A stretch of DNA of 53,071 nucleotides from an uncultured Clostridia bacterium (GTDB lineage Bacteria; Bacillota; Clostridia; Monoglobales; Monoglobaceae). Of this stretch, positions 1-7,828 are shown piece after piece. The notes under the pieces are model-generated. The model had not been told where the DNA came from. It did not search any database and saw only the letters and a program-made list of their open reading frames with translations. The first letter of the stretch is position 1. Each line of letters opens with the position of its first letter. A program made the position numbers and the translations under genes. The stretch covers positions 1 through 53,071 of the forward strand of contig CANQQJ010000025.1 of NCBI GenBank assembly GCA_947625905.1, written 5' to 3'.

Positions 1-264
1 CTCTGCGCGCCCTGCTTCGCGGCTATCGGCGCGATAAAGCGCGAGATGAACAGCGCCAAGTGGACATGGTTCGCGATAGGCTATCAGACGGTGTTCGCAT
101 ATCTGGTCTCGCTGGTTATCTATCAGATCGGCTCGCTGTTTACGGGCGGCGGCTTCGGGATCGGAACGATCGCGGCGGTCCTGGTTATAATTCTGGGCCT
201 CTGGCTGCTGTTTAGGCCGCAAAAAAAGCTCGGCAATTTAAAGCCCGCGAAGTCAAACGCGTAA
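1..264 (+). CDS. feoB: FeoB ferrous iron transporter, C-terminal end (partial)
   Basis: The frame is open from base 1 and stops at 262-264, so only the last 87 codons of a much longer gene are present. The residues PCFAAIGAIKREM followed by two hydrophobic segments (WTWFAIGYQTVFAYLVSLVIY and FGIGTIAAVLVIILGLWLLF) match the C-terminal membrane end of FeoB, the GTPase-coupled Fe2+ importer of the inner membrane. The next gene, 16 bp downstream, is the small Cys-rich protein that usually accompanies FeoB, which supports the call. The G domain and gate domains lie outside the window. Confidence 0.85.
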   Translation, partial: LCAPCFAAIGAIKREMNSAKWTWFAIGYQTVFAYLVSLVIYQIGSLFTGGGFGIGTIAAVLVIILGLWLLFRPQKKLGNLKPAKSNA

Positions 265-280
265 AGATAGGAGTGATTAT

Positions 281-436
281 ATGATCGCGACAATAATAAT
301 TTCCGTGCTGCTTATAGCGGTTGTCGCTCTGATAATCGCAAAACTGATAAAAGACAAAAAGGCCGGCAAAGGCGGCTGCGGCTGCGGCTGCGAAAACTGC
401 GCCATGAGCAAGACTTGTAAATCAAGCAAACAATAA
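281..436 (+). CDS. FeoB-associated Cys-rich membrane protein
   Basis: A 51-residue protein too short for many ORF callers. It begins with one membrane helix (MIATIIISVLLIAVVALIIA), then a Lys-rich turn and a Gly/Cys cluster, GGCGCGCENCAMSKTC, with five Cys. This is the layout of the FeoB-associated Cys-rich family found directly after feoB in Firmicutes. The start is set by AGGAG at 269-273. Its role is unproven; binding or passing Fe2+ at the cytoplasmic face is the usual inference. Confidence 0.85.
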   Translation: MIATIIISVLLIAVVALIIAKLIKDKKAGKGGCGCGCENCAMSKTCKSSKQ

Positions 437-450
437 AACTGGCAAACCGC

Positions 451-510
451 GAAGGCTCCCCTTCATTTAGGAGGGGGAGCTGTCAGGCGGAGCCTGACTG
501 AGGGGGAGGC
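451..510 (+). repeat. Small intergenic repeat element
   Basis: GC-rich stretch with two short inverted repeats: GGCTCCCC near 454 against GGGGGAGC near 473, and TCAGGC/GCCTGA at 483-497. This kind of AGGGGGAGC...TGACTGAGGGGGAG sequence is, from memory, common between genes in Clostridia. It carries no ORF. A partial reverse-oriented relative (GCTCTCCCCCTTAAAAGGAG) is at about 1205-1224. Confidence 0.5.
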
Positions 511-516
511 CTACTC

Positions 517-545
517 ACTATTCGCTAATCACTAATCACTATGTT
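517..545 (+). repeat. 29-bp direct repeat, copy A
   Basis: Starts ACTATTCGCTAATCACTAAT and ends ATCACTATGTT. It is identical, base for base, to 1302-1330. Copy A abuts the ribosome binding site of the DUF2325 gene. The internal TAATCACTAATCACTA is itself a short tandem. Confidence 0.8.
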
Positions 546-561
546 GGAAGGAGCAAAAATA

Positions 562-879
562 ATGAGCATTGTGATCGTCGGCGGGCATGACAGAATGCAC
601 TGCCGATACAAAGAGATCTGCAAAAAATACGGCTGCAAATGCAAGGTGTTCACCCAATGTCCCGGTGATTTTAAAAACAAAATCGGCTCCCCTAATATTA
701 TGATTTTGTTCACCGGGACAGTAGCTCATAAAATGGTCACCGTGGCGGAGGCCAAAGCCAAGCAGACCGGCGCGGACATACTTCTCTGCCACTCGTCAAG
801 CGCATTCGCGCTGAACGATGCGCTTAGCTCGTATTTTTCAGAAAAAAGCACAAACTCCGGAAAGACCGGAGTTTTTTAA
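562..879 (+). CDS. DUF2325 domain-containing protein
   Basis: A 105-residue protein. It opens with MSIVIVGGHDRMHCRY, and later has the TGTVAHKMVTVAEAKAKQ segment; both fit the DUF2325 family, small Rossmann-like proteins of unknown function. The ATG at 562 is chosen over the in-frame ATG at 541 because GGAAGGAG at 545-552 sits 9 bp before it and the earlier ATG lies in a repeat. The last residues (NSGKTGVF) are encoded by the intrinsic terminator hairpin, and the stop codon is formed at the end of its T-tract, so either the natural C-terminus overlaps the terminator or the original stop was lost. Function unknown. Confidence 0.75.
   Translation: MSIVIVGGHDRMHCRYKEICKKYGCKCKVFTQCPGDFKNKIGSPNIMILFTGTVAHKMVTVAEAKAKQTGADILLCHSSSAFALNDALSSYFSEKSTNSGKTGVF
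853..877 (+). terminator. Intrinsic terminator inside the DUF2325 C-terminus
   Basis: Stem AACTCCGG (853-860) and CCGGAGTT (866-873) with loop AAAGA, followed by six T (872-877). It lies within the coding frame of the gene it would terminate. Confidence 0.8.
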
Positions 880-940
880 AGGATCCAAGTTAGCGATTGC
901 TAACTTGAAAGCATTCGGGTGTCTCTTTTGGCTTGATATC

Positions 941-975
941 AATACCGTTTTCAAAATCGAAAGCGGTATTTTTTT
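941..975 (+). terminator. Second intrinsic terminator
   Basis: Stem AATACCGTTTTC (941-952) pairs with GAAAGCGGTATT (959-970) with one T-G pair, then seven T. A further perfect hairpin, CAAGTTAGC-GATT-GCTAACTTG, lies just before it at 886-907. Confidence 0.75.
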
Positions 976-1119
976 AATTGCTCTTTTTAAAACAATATAA
1001 TAAAATATATTTGCCGCGTATTTTTTGTGCAAACTTTAAAAAGCGGGAACTTTGGGCAAAGTTTTGTCGTCTTATTATAATTATATAAAAGCACAACGCG
1101 GAAAATCGAGATTAACATA

Positions 1120-1330
1120 GGTACTAGCGATTAGTGACTAGGAACTAGGGCGGAAACTATTGAATATCCTCACAAGATATTCCTAGTACCTATTTCCTAG
1201 TCTCTACGTTGGCAGCTCTCCCCCTTAAAAGGAGGCGAGCCAAGACCTCGACCAAAGTGCGCCAAATCCGTAGTGGCGGATAATATCCGTCCGCCCTATT
1301 TACTATTCGCTAATCACTAATCACTATGTT
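1120..1330 (+). repeat. Repeat-rich gene-free spacer including 29-bp copy B
   Basis: The 594 bp between 880 and 1473 hold no credible gene. After the terminator at 941-975 come degenerate CTAG/TAGT-rich tracts (1120-1150 and 1184-1204), a reverse relative of the 451-510 element (1205-1224), a GGCGGATAATATCCGTCCGCC hairpin (about 1275-1295) and copy B of the 29-bp repeat (1302-1330). The three tracts end in similar words (CTATGTTGG, CTACGTTGG, CTATGTTCGG), so they look like one family of repeat. Confidence 0.6.
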
Positions 1331-1473
1331 CGGACGGGCGCTTTGATTTTATTTAAAAATCCAAATGTTTCAGATGGCGGGGTCGAGAATTTTGTTAATA
1401 ATTCCCTTTGAAATTTTTGAAAAATGCGGCTAAAATAATAGCTGTTGATTTTTTAGAAAGACGAGGTATATTC

Positions 1474-2076
1474 ATGCCGAATAATCAGTTTCAAAGAATG
1501 GTGTTCGCGTTTTTGACCGTTATCGTGACGGTCCACGCCTATGTGTTTTACAGTCTGTACGTTATAAACGGAGGAACCTTTATGTCGCTCACCGGAGAGA
1601 CGAGCGTCCTCGGGGCGATCCGATCCATGGGCGGCGTCAGCGTGTTCGGTTTCCCGATGCCGATATGGGCAGTCGTTGCCATTGAGTTTGTTTTGGCCTA
1701 TTCGCTTGAGGTGCTCATGGGAAGTCCCTGCTCATTTAAGCTTGCAGCAAAGGTGTTCGATCCGCGCAAGACTCATCCCGCGCTTTTTGAGACTGCGATA
1801 ATCTGCGCGACTGTCGGACTTATGTGCCCGGCGATGAGCTTTATTGCCGCGTGGCTTTATTATCCGTACCACGAGGGATTTAATTTTTTCACATTGCTCG
1901 CGAATTGGCTGAAGCTCGTGTGCTTTAACTTCCCGTTCGCTTTTTTCTCGCAGCTGTTCTTTATCCAGCCGCTTATCAGGACCGTGTTCGGCTTTTTGTT
2001 CCGCCGTGACATTGCCCAAAGAGAAAACGCCGCGGCAAAGCCCGAGCGTAATGCGAAATCCGCTCTCGCGGCCTGA
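1474..2076 (+). CDS. Four-helix membrane protein, DUF2798-like
   Basis: A 200-residue integral membrane protein with four hydrophobic segments, at about residues 8-30, 60-80, 105-128 and 143-168. The N-terminus MPNNQFQRMVFAFLTVIVTV resembles the DUF2798 family, here as two repeats of a two-helix unit; the family match is from memory and moderate. The ATG at 1474 is preferred to an in-frame codon at 1408 because AGACGAGG lies about 7 bp before it. It is monocistronic, with its own terminator at 2097-2128. Function unknown. Confidence 0.65.
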   Translation: MPNNQFQRMVFAFLTVIVTVHAYVFYSLYVINGGTFMSLTGETSVLGAIRSMGGVSVFGFPMPIWAVVAIEFVLAYSLEVLMGSPCSFKLAAKVFDPRKTHPALFETAIICATVGLMCPAMSFIAAWLYYPYHEGFNFFTLLANWLKLVCFNFPFAFFSQLFFIQPLIRTVFGFLFRRDIAQRENAAAKPERNAKSALAA

Positions 2077-2096
2077 GAAAACGCCGTGTAAATACC

Positions 2097-2128
2097 GCCC
2101 TCGCAGGTCGAGGGCTTTTGGTTTTTTT
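2097..2128 (+). terminator. Intrinsic terminator
   Basis: Stem GCCCTCG (2097-2103), loop CAGGT, CGAGGGC (2109-2115), then TTTTGGTTTTTTT. Confidence 0.8.
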
Positions 2129-2282
2129 GCCGAAAATCAAATTTGTGCAAACTGCATAAAAATATTTATAATTATTGGTTATTATTCGGTTGCCTTTTGG
2201 AGCCGTATGATGTAAAATTAAATAGTTAAGGTATAATTTCAATACGGTTATATTAATAATTTTACATATCGGAGGTAAATCT

Positions 2283-4346
2283 ATGAAAGTTTACGAAACT
2301 TCAAAAATCAAAAACTTCTGTCTGCTGGGTCACGGCAACTCCGGCAAGACAAGTCTGGCGGAGGCCATGCTCTACACCGCCGGAAACATCGACAGAATGG
2401 GCAAAACTCAGGACGGTACGGCCGTTATGGACTTTGACCCCGAGGAGATCAAGCGCAAGTTTTCGATCTCCGCGGCGCTGGCGTCCTGCGAGTGGAACGG
2501 CAACAAGCTGAATATTCTCGACACGCCCGGATATTTTGACTTTGTGGGCGAGGTTCAGCAGGTCCTGCGCATCACCGACGCGGCGATCATCGTGATCTCC
2601 GGCGAGGCCGGCCTTTCGGTAGGCGCCGAGAAGGCTTGGAAATACTGCGAGGATTACGGCATTCCCAAGATGATATTCATAAACAAGGTCGACGACGACC
2701 GCGTTGATTATCAAAAGGTCCTGCAGCAGCTCAAGGATAAGTACGGCAAGAAGATAGCGCCCTTCCAGCTCCCCATCAAGGATGGCGACAAGATCACGGG
2801 CTTTGTTAACGTGGTTGAGCAGGAGGCCAGGATCTTTGACGGAAACCGCACGATCACGGGCGAGATGCCCGCGGGCATAGAGGACGAGCTCGAGGAAAAC
2901 CGCGAGATGATCAAAGAGGCGGTCGCAGAGCAGTCGGAAGAGCTTATGGAAAAATATTTCGAGGGCGAGGAGTTCACTCTGCCCGAGATGTACGCCGCGC
3001 TGCGCACAGGCGTGGCCGAGGGCGACATAGTTCCGGTCCTCTGCGGAAGCGCGACCAAGAACCTGGGAATCCCCTCGCTGCTTAACGCAATCAACGCTTA
3101 CTTCCCGGCTCCCAACGACAAGGCCGAGAACATCAGCGCCAAAGGCCCCGGCGACAAGGTTATCGAGCTTAAGGTCGATTCGGGCGATACGCTGAGCGCG
3201 CTGGTATTCAAGACGGTCGCCGACCCGTATGTGGGCAAGCTTTCATACTTCAAGGTATTCTCCGGCGTTATGACGCCCGACACCACGGTTTATAACTTAA
3301 ACCGCGACTGCAACGAGAAGATAGGCAAGATATACACCATGCAGGGCAAAAAGCAGACCGAGATAGCTCAGCTCAACGCGGGCGATATCGGAACGGTCAC
3401 CAAGCTTTCAAAGACCAAGACCGGCGACACGCTGAGCCGCGTTGGCAATCCCTGCATGCTGGACGGAATCAAATTCTCAAAGCCCAACATGGAGCTGGCG
3501 GTCGTATCCCAGAAGAAGGGCGACGAGGACAAGATCGCTCAGGGCCTCATCAAGCTGATGGACGAGGATCAGACCTTCGCGTTTGAGACCAACAAAGAGA
3601 CGCGCCAGCAGCTGCTCAAGGGTCTCGGCGACCAGCATATCGACGTTATCGTTTCAAAGCTCAAGAACAAGTTCGGCGTTGACATTTCGTTTGAGACGCC
3701 AAAGGTTCCCTACCGCGAGACGATCCGCAAGAAGGTAAAGGTAGAAGGCAAGCACAAGAAGCAGTCGGGCGGACACGGTCAGTATGGCCACGTTTGGATC
3801 GAGTTTGAGCCCTCCACGGAGGAAGGCTTGACGTTCGAGGAGAAGATCTTCGGCGGCAGCGTTCCCAAGGGCTATTTCCCGGCGGTCGAAAAGGGCCTGC
3901 AGGACGCGATGAAGCACGGAATTCTGGCGGGTTATCCCATGGTCGGCCTCAAGGCCACGCTGGTAGACGGCTCGTACCACGAGGTAGATTCGTCCGAAAT
4001 GGCGTTCAAGACGGCGGCTTCGCTGGCCTATAAGGCGGGTATGCCCCAGGCTTCGCCCGCGATACTTGAGCCTATCGGACATTTGAAGGTTTACGCGCCC
4101 GACAGCTACACCGGCGACATCATCGGTGATATCAACAAGCGCCGCGGCCAGATGCTGGGCATGGAGCCCATCGGCGGAGGCATGACGATGATAGAAGGCG
4201 AGATCCCCATGGCCGAGATGCACACCTACGCGTCCGACCTGCGCTCGATGACTCAGGCCAGAGGCGACTTCGAGTTCGAGTTCGAGCGTTATCAGGAGGC
4301 TCCTCAGAACGTAGTCGAGAAGATCATAGCCGATTCGGGCAAATAA
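2283..4346 (+). CDS. Elongation factor G-like GTPase (EF-G paralog)
   Basis: A 687-residue translational GTPase with EF-G domain order: G domain (about 1-265), domain II (about 300-380), then domains III-V. Visible motifs are P-loop GHGNSGKTS (residues 17-25), DTPGYFDF (G3) and NKVD (G4). In canonical EF-G the P-loop reads GHIDAGKTT, and this GHGNSGKT version marks the EF-G-like paralog group of Clostridia, so the main fusA is probably elsewhere. GGAGGT at 2271-2276 sets the start. A TATAAT at 2231-2236 may be its -10. It stands alone between two terminators. Whether it translocates, recycles ribosomes or relieves stalls is not shown by sequence. Confidence 0.88.
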   Translation: MKVYETSKIKNFCLLGHGNSGKTSLAEAMLYTAGNIDRMGKTQDGTAVMDFDPEEIKRKFSISAALASCEWNGNKLNILDTPGYFDFVGEVQQVLRITDAAIIVISGEAGLSVGAEKAWKYCEDYGIPKMIFINKVDDDRVDYQKVLQQLKDKYGKKIAPFQLPIKDGDKITGFVNVVEQEARIFDGNRTITGEMPAGIEDELEENREMIKEAVAEQSEELMEKYFEGEEFTLPEMYAALRTGVAEGDIVPVLCGSATKNLGIPSLLNAINAYFPAPNDKAENISAKGPGDKVIELKVDSGDTLSALVFKTVADPYVGKLSYFKVFSGVMTPDTTVYNLNRDCNEKIGKIYTMQGKKQTEIAQLNAGDIGTVTKLSKTKTGDTLSRVGNPCMLDGIKFSKPNMELAVVSQKKGDEDKIAQGLIKLMDEDQTFAFETNKETRQQLLKGLGDQHIDVIVSKLKNKFGVDISFETPKVPYRETIRKKVKVEGKHKKQSGGHGQYGHVWIEFEPSTEEGLTFEEKIFGGSVPKGYFPAVEKGLQDAMKHGILAGYPMVGLKATLVDGSYHEVDSSEMAFKTAASLAYKAGMPQASPAILEPIGHLKVYAPDSYTGDIIGDINKRRGQMLGMEPIGGGMTMIEGEIPMAEMHTYASDLRSMTQARGDFEFEFERYQEAPQNVVEKIIADSGK

Positions 4347-4359
4347 TTTAAAAATCAAA

Positions 4360-4384
4360 AGAGCCGCGCCGCGGCTCTTTTTTT
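4360..4384 (+). terminator. Intrinsic terminator after EF-G-like gene
   Basis: Stem AGAGCCGC (4360-4367), loop GCC, GCGGCTCT (4371-4378), then T7. Confidence 0.9.
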
Positions 4385-4403
4385 GCGTGAAAACTCATTA
4401 AAT

Positions 4404-5837
4404 TTATATCTTTTTTAGCTCGAACCAAAAGGTGCTTCCGCGGTTTTCTTCGCTTTCAACTCCGAAACGCGCGCCGTGGGCGGTCAGTATCTCTTTCACT
4501 ATCGAGAGACCCAGCCCGTTTGAGCCGCGCTCTTTTGACGTGAAGTATCTGTCCCAAATATGCGGAAGGTCGTCGGGACTTATGCCGCCGCCGTTGTCTC
4601 GTATCTCGGCCCGTGCGGACTCTCCGCTGTCCTTGACCGAGACATAAACGCGCCTGTCGCCGCCCGCGTGGGCGGCCGCGTTTGAGATCAGGTTATACAG
4701 CACCTGCTCTATCCTGCGCTTGTCCGCCGAAACGTATTTTTGCGGCTCGATCTCGGTGATTATTTCGGTGCCTTCCGTTTCGCACACCGCCGCGAATTGT
4801 TCCGCCGTGCTTTGGGCGAGCGCGCTCAGGTCAAAACGCTCAAATTCATAGGCCGCCGCGCCCGACTGCAGCTTCGAATAGTCGAGTATATCGTTTACCA
4901 AAAGCGTCAGTCTGTCAGATTCGCGGATTATGACCTCCGCGTCTTTGGCCGACTCTTCCGAGCCGTCGAGGTCGCGTATCAGCTCCGCGTAGCCTTTGAT
5001 CATGGTGAGGGGCGTGCGCAGATCGTGGGACACGTTCGCCATTAGCTCGCGGCGCAGCTTGTCGGTCTCGGCGATCCTGCCCGCGGCGTACTCGAGAGAA
5101 TCGGCGAGCTCGTCGGTCTCGGCGCAAAAGCCTCTGCTGAATTTCACGTCAAAATCACCGCTCGCCATTTTGAGCGACTGCCGCGACAGTTCCGAAAACG
5201 GCTTTGAAAATCTTTTTGATATCCAGATCGCGATAGCGAGGCCGATAAGGAGCGCCAGGATCGTGACGGCGCACAGCTGGAGCCTGAGTATCGACACCGC
5301 GGAGCCGACCGCGCCCAAAACGGTATTTATGTACAGGATATTTCCGTCATCGAGCCGCCGTCCGTATACAAGCGTGCCGTCTCCGTCTTCGCGGTCGATA
5401 GTGTAGCACACGCTGTCGTTTGAGCCCAGCTTTTCCAGAAAATCGTCGTAGTGCTCGGGCAGGCGGCGGTATGTCTGCTCCTGCCAGTTTTGCGCCTCAC
5501 CCGCCTTGTACGGGTTTTTGCCGCCGCCGTGGCCGCGCGCGTCGTCACCGTACGACGGGCTGTACTCGTCGGCGCTGTGCAGGATATTGCCCTCGCTGTC
5601 GGTCAAAAGTATCAGTATCGAGTTTTGAGCTGCCAGCGTGTCTATCGCGTTTTCCGCGCTGTCTCCGGCCTCGCTGATCTTTTCGGCGATATTGCTTATC
5701 CTGTGCTTTTGCATGCCGGTGTAAAAGCTCTGCAAAAAGACGGTTTGCAGCAGCCACAGAACCGCCAGTATGACCGCCGCGAAAGCGGTGAAATATATCC
5801 ACAGCTTAAATCCGATAGATTTAGTTTTCGGTTTCAA
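4404..5837 (-). CDS. Membrane sensor histidine kinase
   Basis: About 477 residues. Two membrane helices (LWIYFTAFAAVILAVLWLL and LCAVTILALLIGLAIAIWIS) flank an extracytoplasmic sensor of about 150 residues, followed by HAMP, HisKA with the phospho-accepting His in NVSHDLRTPLTMIKGY, and an HATPase with NLISNAAAHA, DNGGGI and GLGLSIVKEI. The open frame extends to a TTG at 5867, but a TTG at 5837 is 12 bp after GAGGGG and leaves only a 17-bp overlap with the regulator gene, so 5837 is preferred. It phosphorylates the regulator encoded just upstream; the sensed signal is unknown. Confidence 0.9.
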   Translation of the reverse strand: MKPKTKSIGFKLWIYFTAFAAVILAVLWLLQTVFLQSFYTGMQKHRISNIAEKISEAGDSAENAIDTLAAQNSILILLTDSEGNILHSADEYSPSYGDDARGHGGGKNPYKAGEAQNWQEQTYRRLPEHYDDFLEKLGSNDSVCYTIDREDGDGTLVYGRRLDDGNILYINTVLGAVGSAVSILRLQLCAVTILALLIGLAIAIWISKRFSKPFSELSRQSLKMASGDFDVKFSRGFCAETDELADSLEYAAGRIAETDKLRRELMANVSHDLRTPLTMIKGYAELIRDLDGSEESAKDAEVIIRESDRLTLLVNDILDYSKLQSGAAAYEFERFDLSALAQSTAEQFAAVCETEGTEIITEIEPQKYVSADKRRIEQVLYNLISNAAAHAGGDRRVYVSVKDSGESARAEIRDNGGGISPDDLPHIWDRYFTSKERGSNGLGLSIVKEILTAHGARFGVESEENRGSTFWFELKKI

Positions 5838-6489
5838 ATTTATATCCCACCCCTCGAACCGTGACAATGTAGTTTCTGCAATCTCCCAAACGCGCGCGCA
5901 GCTGTTTTATCTGCCAGTCGACCGTGCGGTCGGCGGAAAAATAATCGCAGCCCCAAACGGCGTTCATGATCTGCTCGCGCGTCAAAACGATGCCTTTGTT
6001 TTCTATGAGATAAAGCAGCAGGTCGTATTCCTTTGCGGTGAGCTCGGTTTTCTCATCCGATATATAAACGAGCCTGCCCAAGGTGTCGATCCTGAGGTCT
6101 CCGATTTTGATGCCGCCGTTATCCTTTGCACCGCGCCGCCCGATCACCACTTTGACGCGAGCCATCAGCTCGCGCGGCGAAAACGGCTTTACCACATAAT
6201 CGTCTGCCCCCGTCTCAAAGCCGAAAAGCTTGTCGTATTCCTCGCCGCGGGCGGAAAGCATAATAACCGGAACGTCTTTTTCCGCCCGTATTTCCTTGCA
6301 GGCCGAAAATCCGTCAAGCTCGGGCATCATCGCGTCCATTATCACAACGTCAAAATCATCCTCGCGGCACATCGAGACCGCCTCGATGCCGTTCGCGGCC
6401 TCGCGCGTCTCATAGCCCTCGCGCTCGGCGTACCTGCGCACGAGAGAGCGTATATCGGGTTCGTCGTCAACGATCAATATTTTAGCCAT
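5821..6489 (-). CDS. OmpR/PhoB-type response regulator
   Basis: 222 residues: a receiver domain with acidic pair DDE near the N-terminus, phospho-acceptor Asp in VVIMDAMMPELDG, and Lys in YVVKPFSPREL, then a winged-helix DNA-binding domain (ELTAKEYDLLLYLIENKG ... VRGVGYKF). The ATG at 6489 is 8 bp after AAGGAG; the GTG two codons earlier is less well placed. It forms an operon with the kinase, which it overlaps. A likely target is the secreted repeat-protein gene upstream, whose promoter carries paired TTGTGTGA sites. Confidence 0.93.
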   Translation of the reverse strand: MAKILIVDDEPDIRSLVRRYAEREGYETREAANGIEAVSMCREDDFDVVIMDAMMPELDGFSACKEIRAEKDVPVIMLSARGEEYDKLFGFETGADDYVVKPFSPRELMARVKVVIGRRGAKDNGGIKIGDLRIDTLGRLVYISDEKTELTAKEYDLLLYLIENKGIVLTREQIMNAVWGCDYFSADRTVDWQIKQLRARLGDCRNYIVTVRGVGYKFETEN

Positions 6490-6526
6490 TGTCACTTCTC
6501 CTTTTTAAGTGATTTTATTATAAACA

Positions 6527-6555
6527 ATTATATCACAGAGCCGAAAGTTTTTCAA
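6527..6555 (-). promoter_or_regulatory. Promoter of the two-component operon
   Basis: On the minus strand, -35 TTGAAA (6555-6550), 17-bp spacer and -10 TATAAT (6532-6527). A second TATAAT lies 11 bp downstream. Confidence 0.75.
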
Positions 6556-6563
6556 TCGGAAAA

Positions 6564-6586
6564 GAGGCGCGGGCTTGCCGCGCCTC
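6564..6586 (-). terminator. Terminator of the secreted repeat-protein gene
   Basis: Stem GAGGCGCGG (6564-6572) and CCGCGCCTC (6578-6586) with a 5-nt loop. On the minus strand it is followed by TTTTCC. It separates the repeat-protein gene from the two-component operon and overlaps nothing coding. Confidence 0.75.
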
Positions 6587-6600
6587 CGTTTTGTTGAATT

Positions 6601-7179
6601 TTATTCCTCGGGAATGTAGTTTTTTATTGTCTCTGCCTGTTCTTCGGTTATGATACCCGCCTCAACAAGCTCGTCAAGACCGTCTTTGCGCTGCGCTTTT
6701 CTCTCCTCAAACGCAGCCTCGCGTTCCTCGGGAGTCATGTTTGCCGCACTCTCGTGCAGCGCGCTTATATCCTCGTGCTTCTTTGAGGCGTATTCGGCTA
6801 TGGCGTCGGCGGTCGCTTGATCGATTATGCCGGCCTCAACAAGCGCCTCGCTGTCGATGTGGCGGCTGTCCGCGCCTCCGCGGCGGGCCTTACCCTGTCT
6901 GTAGCCGTAATCCGCGTCGGCCGAGTTTTCGTCATAAACAAACGTCTGCTCGCCGCCTGTGCCGTAGTGGTTCGCCTTACCCTGTCTGTAGCCGTAGTCC
7001 GCGTCGGCCGAGTTTTCGTCATAAACAAACGTCTGCTCGCCGCCCGTGCCGTAAATGTTTGCCTTTCCCTGTCTGTAGCCGTAATCCTCCGTGCTCTCCG
7101 CGGCGAAGGCCGTGCCCATAGACGCTGTCAGAGCTATGGCCGACAGGATCGCGCATAATTTTTTGGTTTTGCTGTTCAT
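6601..7179 (-). CDS. Secreted protein with 29-residue tandem repeats
   Basis: 192 residues with a signal peptide (MNSKTKKLCAILSAIALTAS...AFA), then two full and one partial copy of a 29-residue repeat (DYGYRQGKAN..YGTGGEQTF ... ENSADA), encoded by 87-bp DNA repeats. The C-terminal third is helical with two LVEAGII-D/T-x-x-x-A motifs (LVEAGIIDQATADAI and LVEAGIITEEQAETI), which resemble helical motifs of DUF2680-type secreted proteins. The start follows AAAGGAG. It lies upstream of the kinase/regulator pair in the same direction but has its own terminator. No function can be assigned; a target or accessory protein of that pair is an inference. Confidence 0.7.
   Translation of the reverse strand: MNSKTKKLCAILSAIALTASMGTAFAAESTEDYGYRQGKANIYGTGGEQTFVYDENSADADYGYRQGKANHYGTGGEQTFVYDENSADADYGYRQGKARRGGADSRHIDSEALVEAGIIDQATADAIAEYASKKHEDISALHESAANMTPEEREAAFEERKAQRKDGLDELVEAGIITEEQAETIKNYIPEE
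6901..7074 (-). repeat. Two in-frame 87-bp tandem repeats
   Basis: Units begin at 6901 and 6988, with a partial third from 7075; spacing is 87 bp in each case. The copies differ at only a few bases, so the expansion is recent or kept uniform by recombination. Confidence 0.9.
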
Positions 7180-7228
7180 ATAATGCAGCTCCTTTCCGTA
7201 ATTTTGTAATATTTTTGATTACGGTTTA

Positions 7229-7272
7229 ATAATACCGCCGCATTGTGTGAAGAATATGTTTGCTTTGTGTGA
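7229..7272 (-). promoter_or_regulatory. Promoter region with paired TTGTGTGA sites
   Basis: The minus-strand -10 TATTAT is at 7234-7229. Identical 8-bp direct repeats TTGTGTGA (plus-strand reading) lie at 7243-7250 and 7265-7272, 22 bp apart, so on the same face of the helix, spanning the -35 region. This is the spacing expected for an OmpR-type regulator. An inverted repeat CCGTAAT/ATTACGG (about 7198-7224) lies between -10 and the start codon. Confidence 0.5.
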
Positions 7273-7304
7273 TTTTTGTGGAATTTAAAAGCCGGCCGCA
7301 ATGT

Positions 7305-7823
7305 TTACAGCAGCCTGCTTATTATTTTTTCGCCTTTTTTGAGGGTGATCTGCACGCAGGCTCCGGTGAACGCGCCTGTGATTATTCCCGCTATTATAAG
7401 ATACGGCAGGTACCAGAAGATGCCCGGCGTCAAAGTGATAATGACGGCAACGCAGATCTGCGCCGCGTTGTGGATAATTGCGCCGATCACGCTTATCGCC
7501 CAGAGGTTCTTTTTAAGAGGCGTTTTTATGAGCAGGCTCTCCGCCGCGAGGCAGAGCAGGCCGCCCGTCATGCTGTACGCCAAGGTCATGACTTGGCCCG
7601 AGAACACGCTGCCCAAAAACACGCGGACGGTCAGGATAATAAACGCGTCCCTCGGTCCGAGCGCCGCCAGCGCGAACAGTGTCACTATATTCGCGAGGCC
7701 GAGCTTTATGCCGGGAATCGCGGTCAGCGGCGGTATTTGCGCTTCGAGCACAAATATCGTCAGCGCGATCGCGGTCAAAACGCCCATCAGCGTTATTCGT
7801 CTTATACCGAATTTTTTGTCCAC
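7305..7823 (-). CDS. Gx transporter family protein (heptaprenyl diphosphate synthase component I-like)
   Basis: 172 residues, five or six hydrophobic segments. The sequence LEAQIPPLTAIPGIKLGLAN and the following LGPRDAF segment are typical of the Gx transporter/Hpre_diP_synt_I family of small S-component-like membrane proteins. Starts at GTG 7823 after GGGAGGT. It is 5 bp after the NusG-II gene, a pairing seen widely in Clostridia, often near Rnf or FMN-binding genes. The older name, a component of heptaprenyl diphosphate synthase, is not well supported; small-molecule uptake is more likely. Confidence 0.8.
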   Translation of the reverse strand: MDKKFGIRRITLMGVLTAIALTIFVLEAQIPPLTAIPGIKLGLANIVTLFALAALGPRDAFIILTVRVFLGSVFSGQVMTLAYSMTGGLLCLAAESLLIKTPLKKNLWAISVIGAIIHNAAQICVAVIITLTPGIFWYLPYLIIAGIITGAFTGACVQITLKKGEKIISRLL

Positions 7824-7828
7824 TTTGC

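Noticed and set aside
541-561. Upstream ATG at 541 as the start of the DUF2325 protein
   Set aside because: It falls within the 29-bp repeat and would place the ribosome binding site inside the coding region; ATG 562 fits better.
3654-4358. 234-codon minus-strand frame opposite the EF-G-like gene
   Set aside because: Shadow frame of domains III-V of the EF-G-like protein; no domain or start signal.
6901-7090. CRISPR-like array because of the 87-bp repeats
   Set aside because: The repeats are contiguous, in frame and coding, with no spacers.
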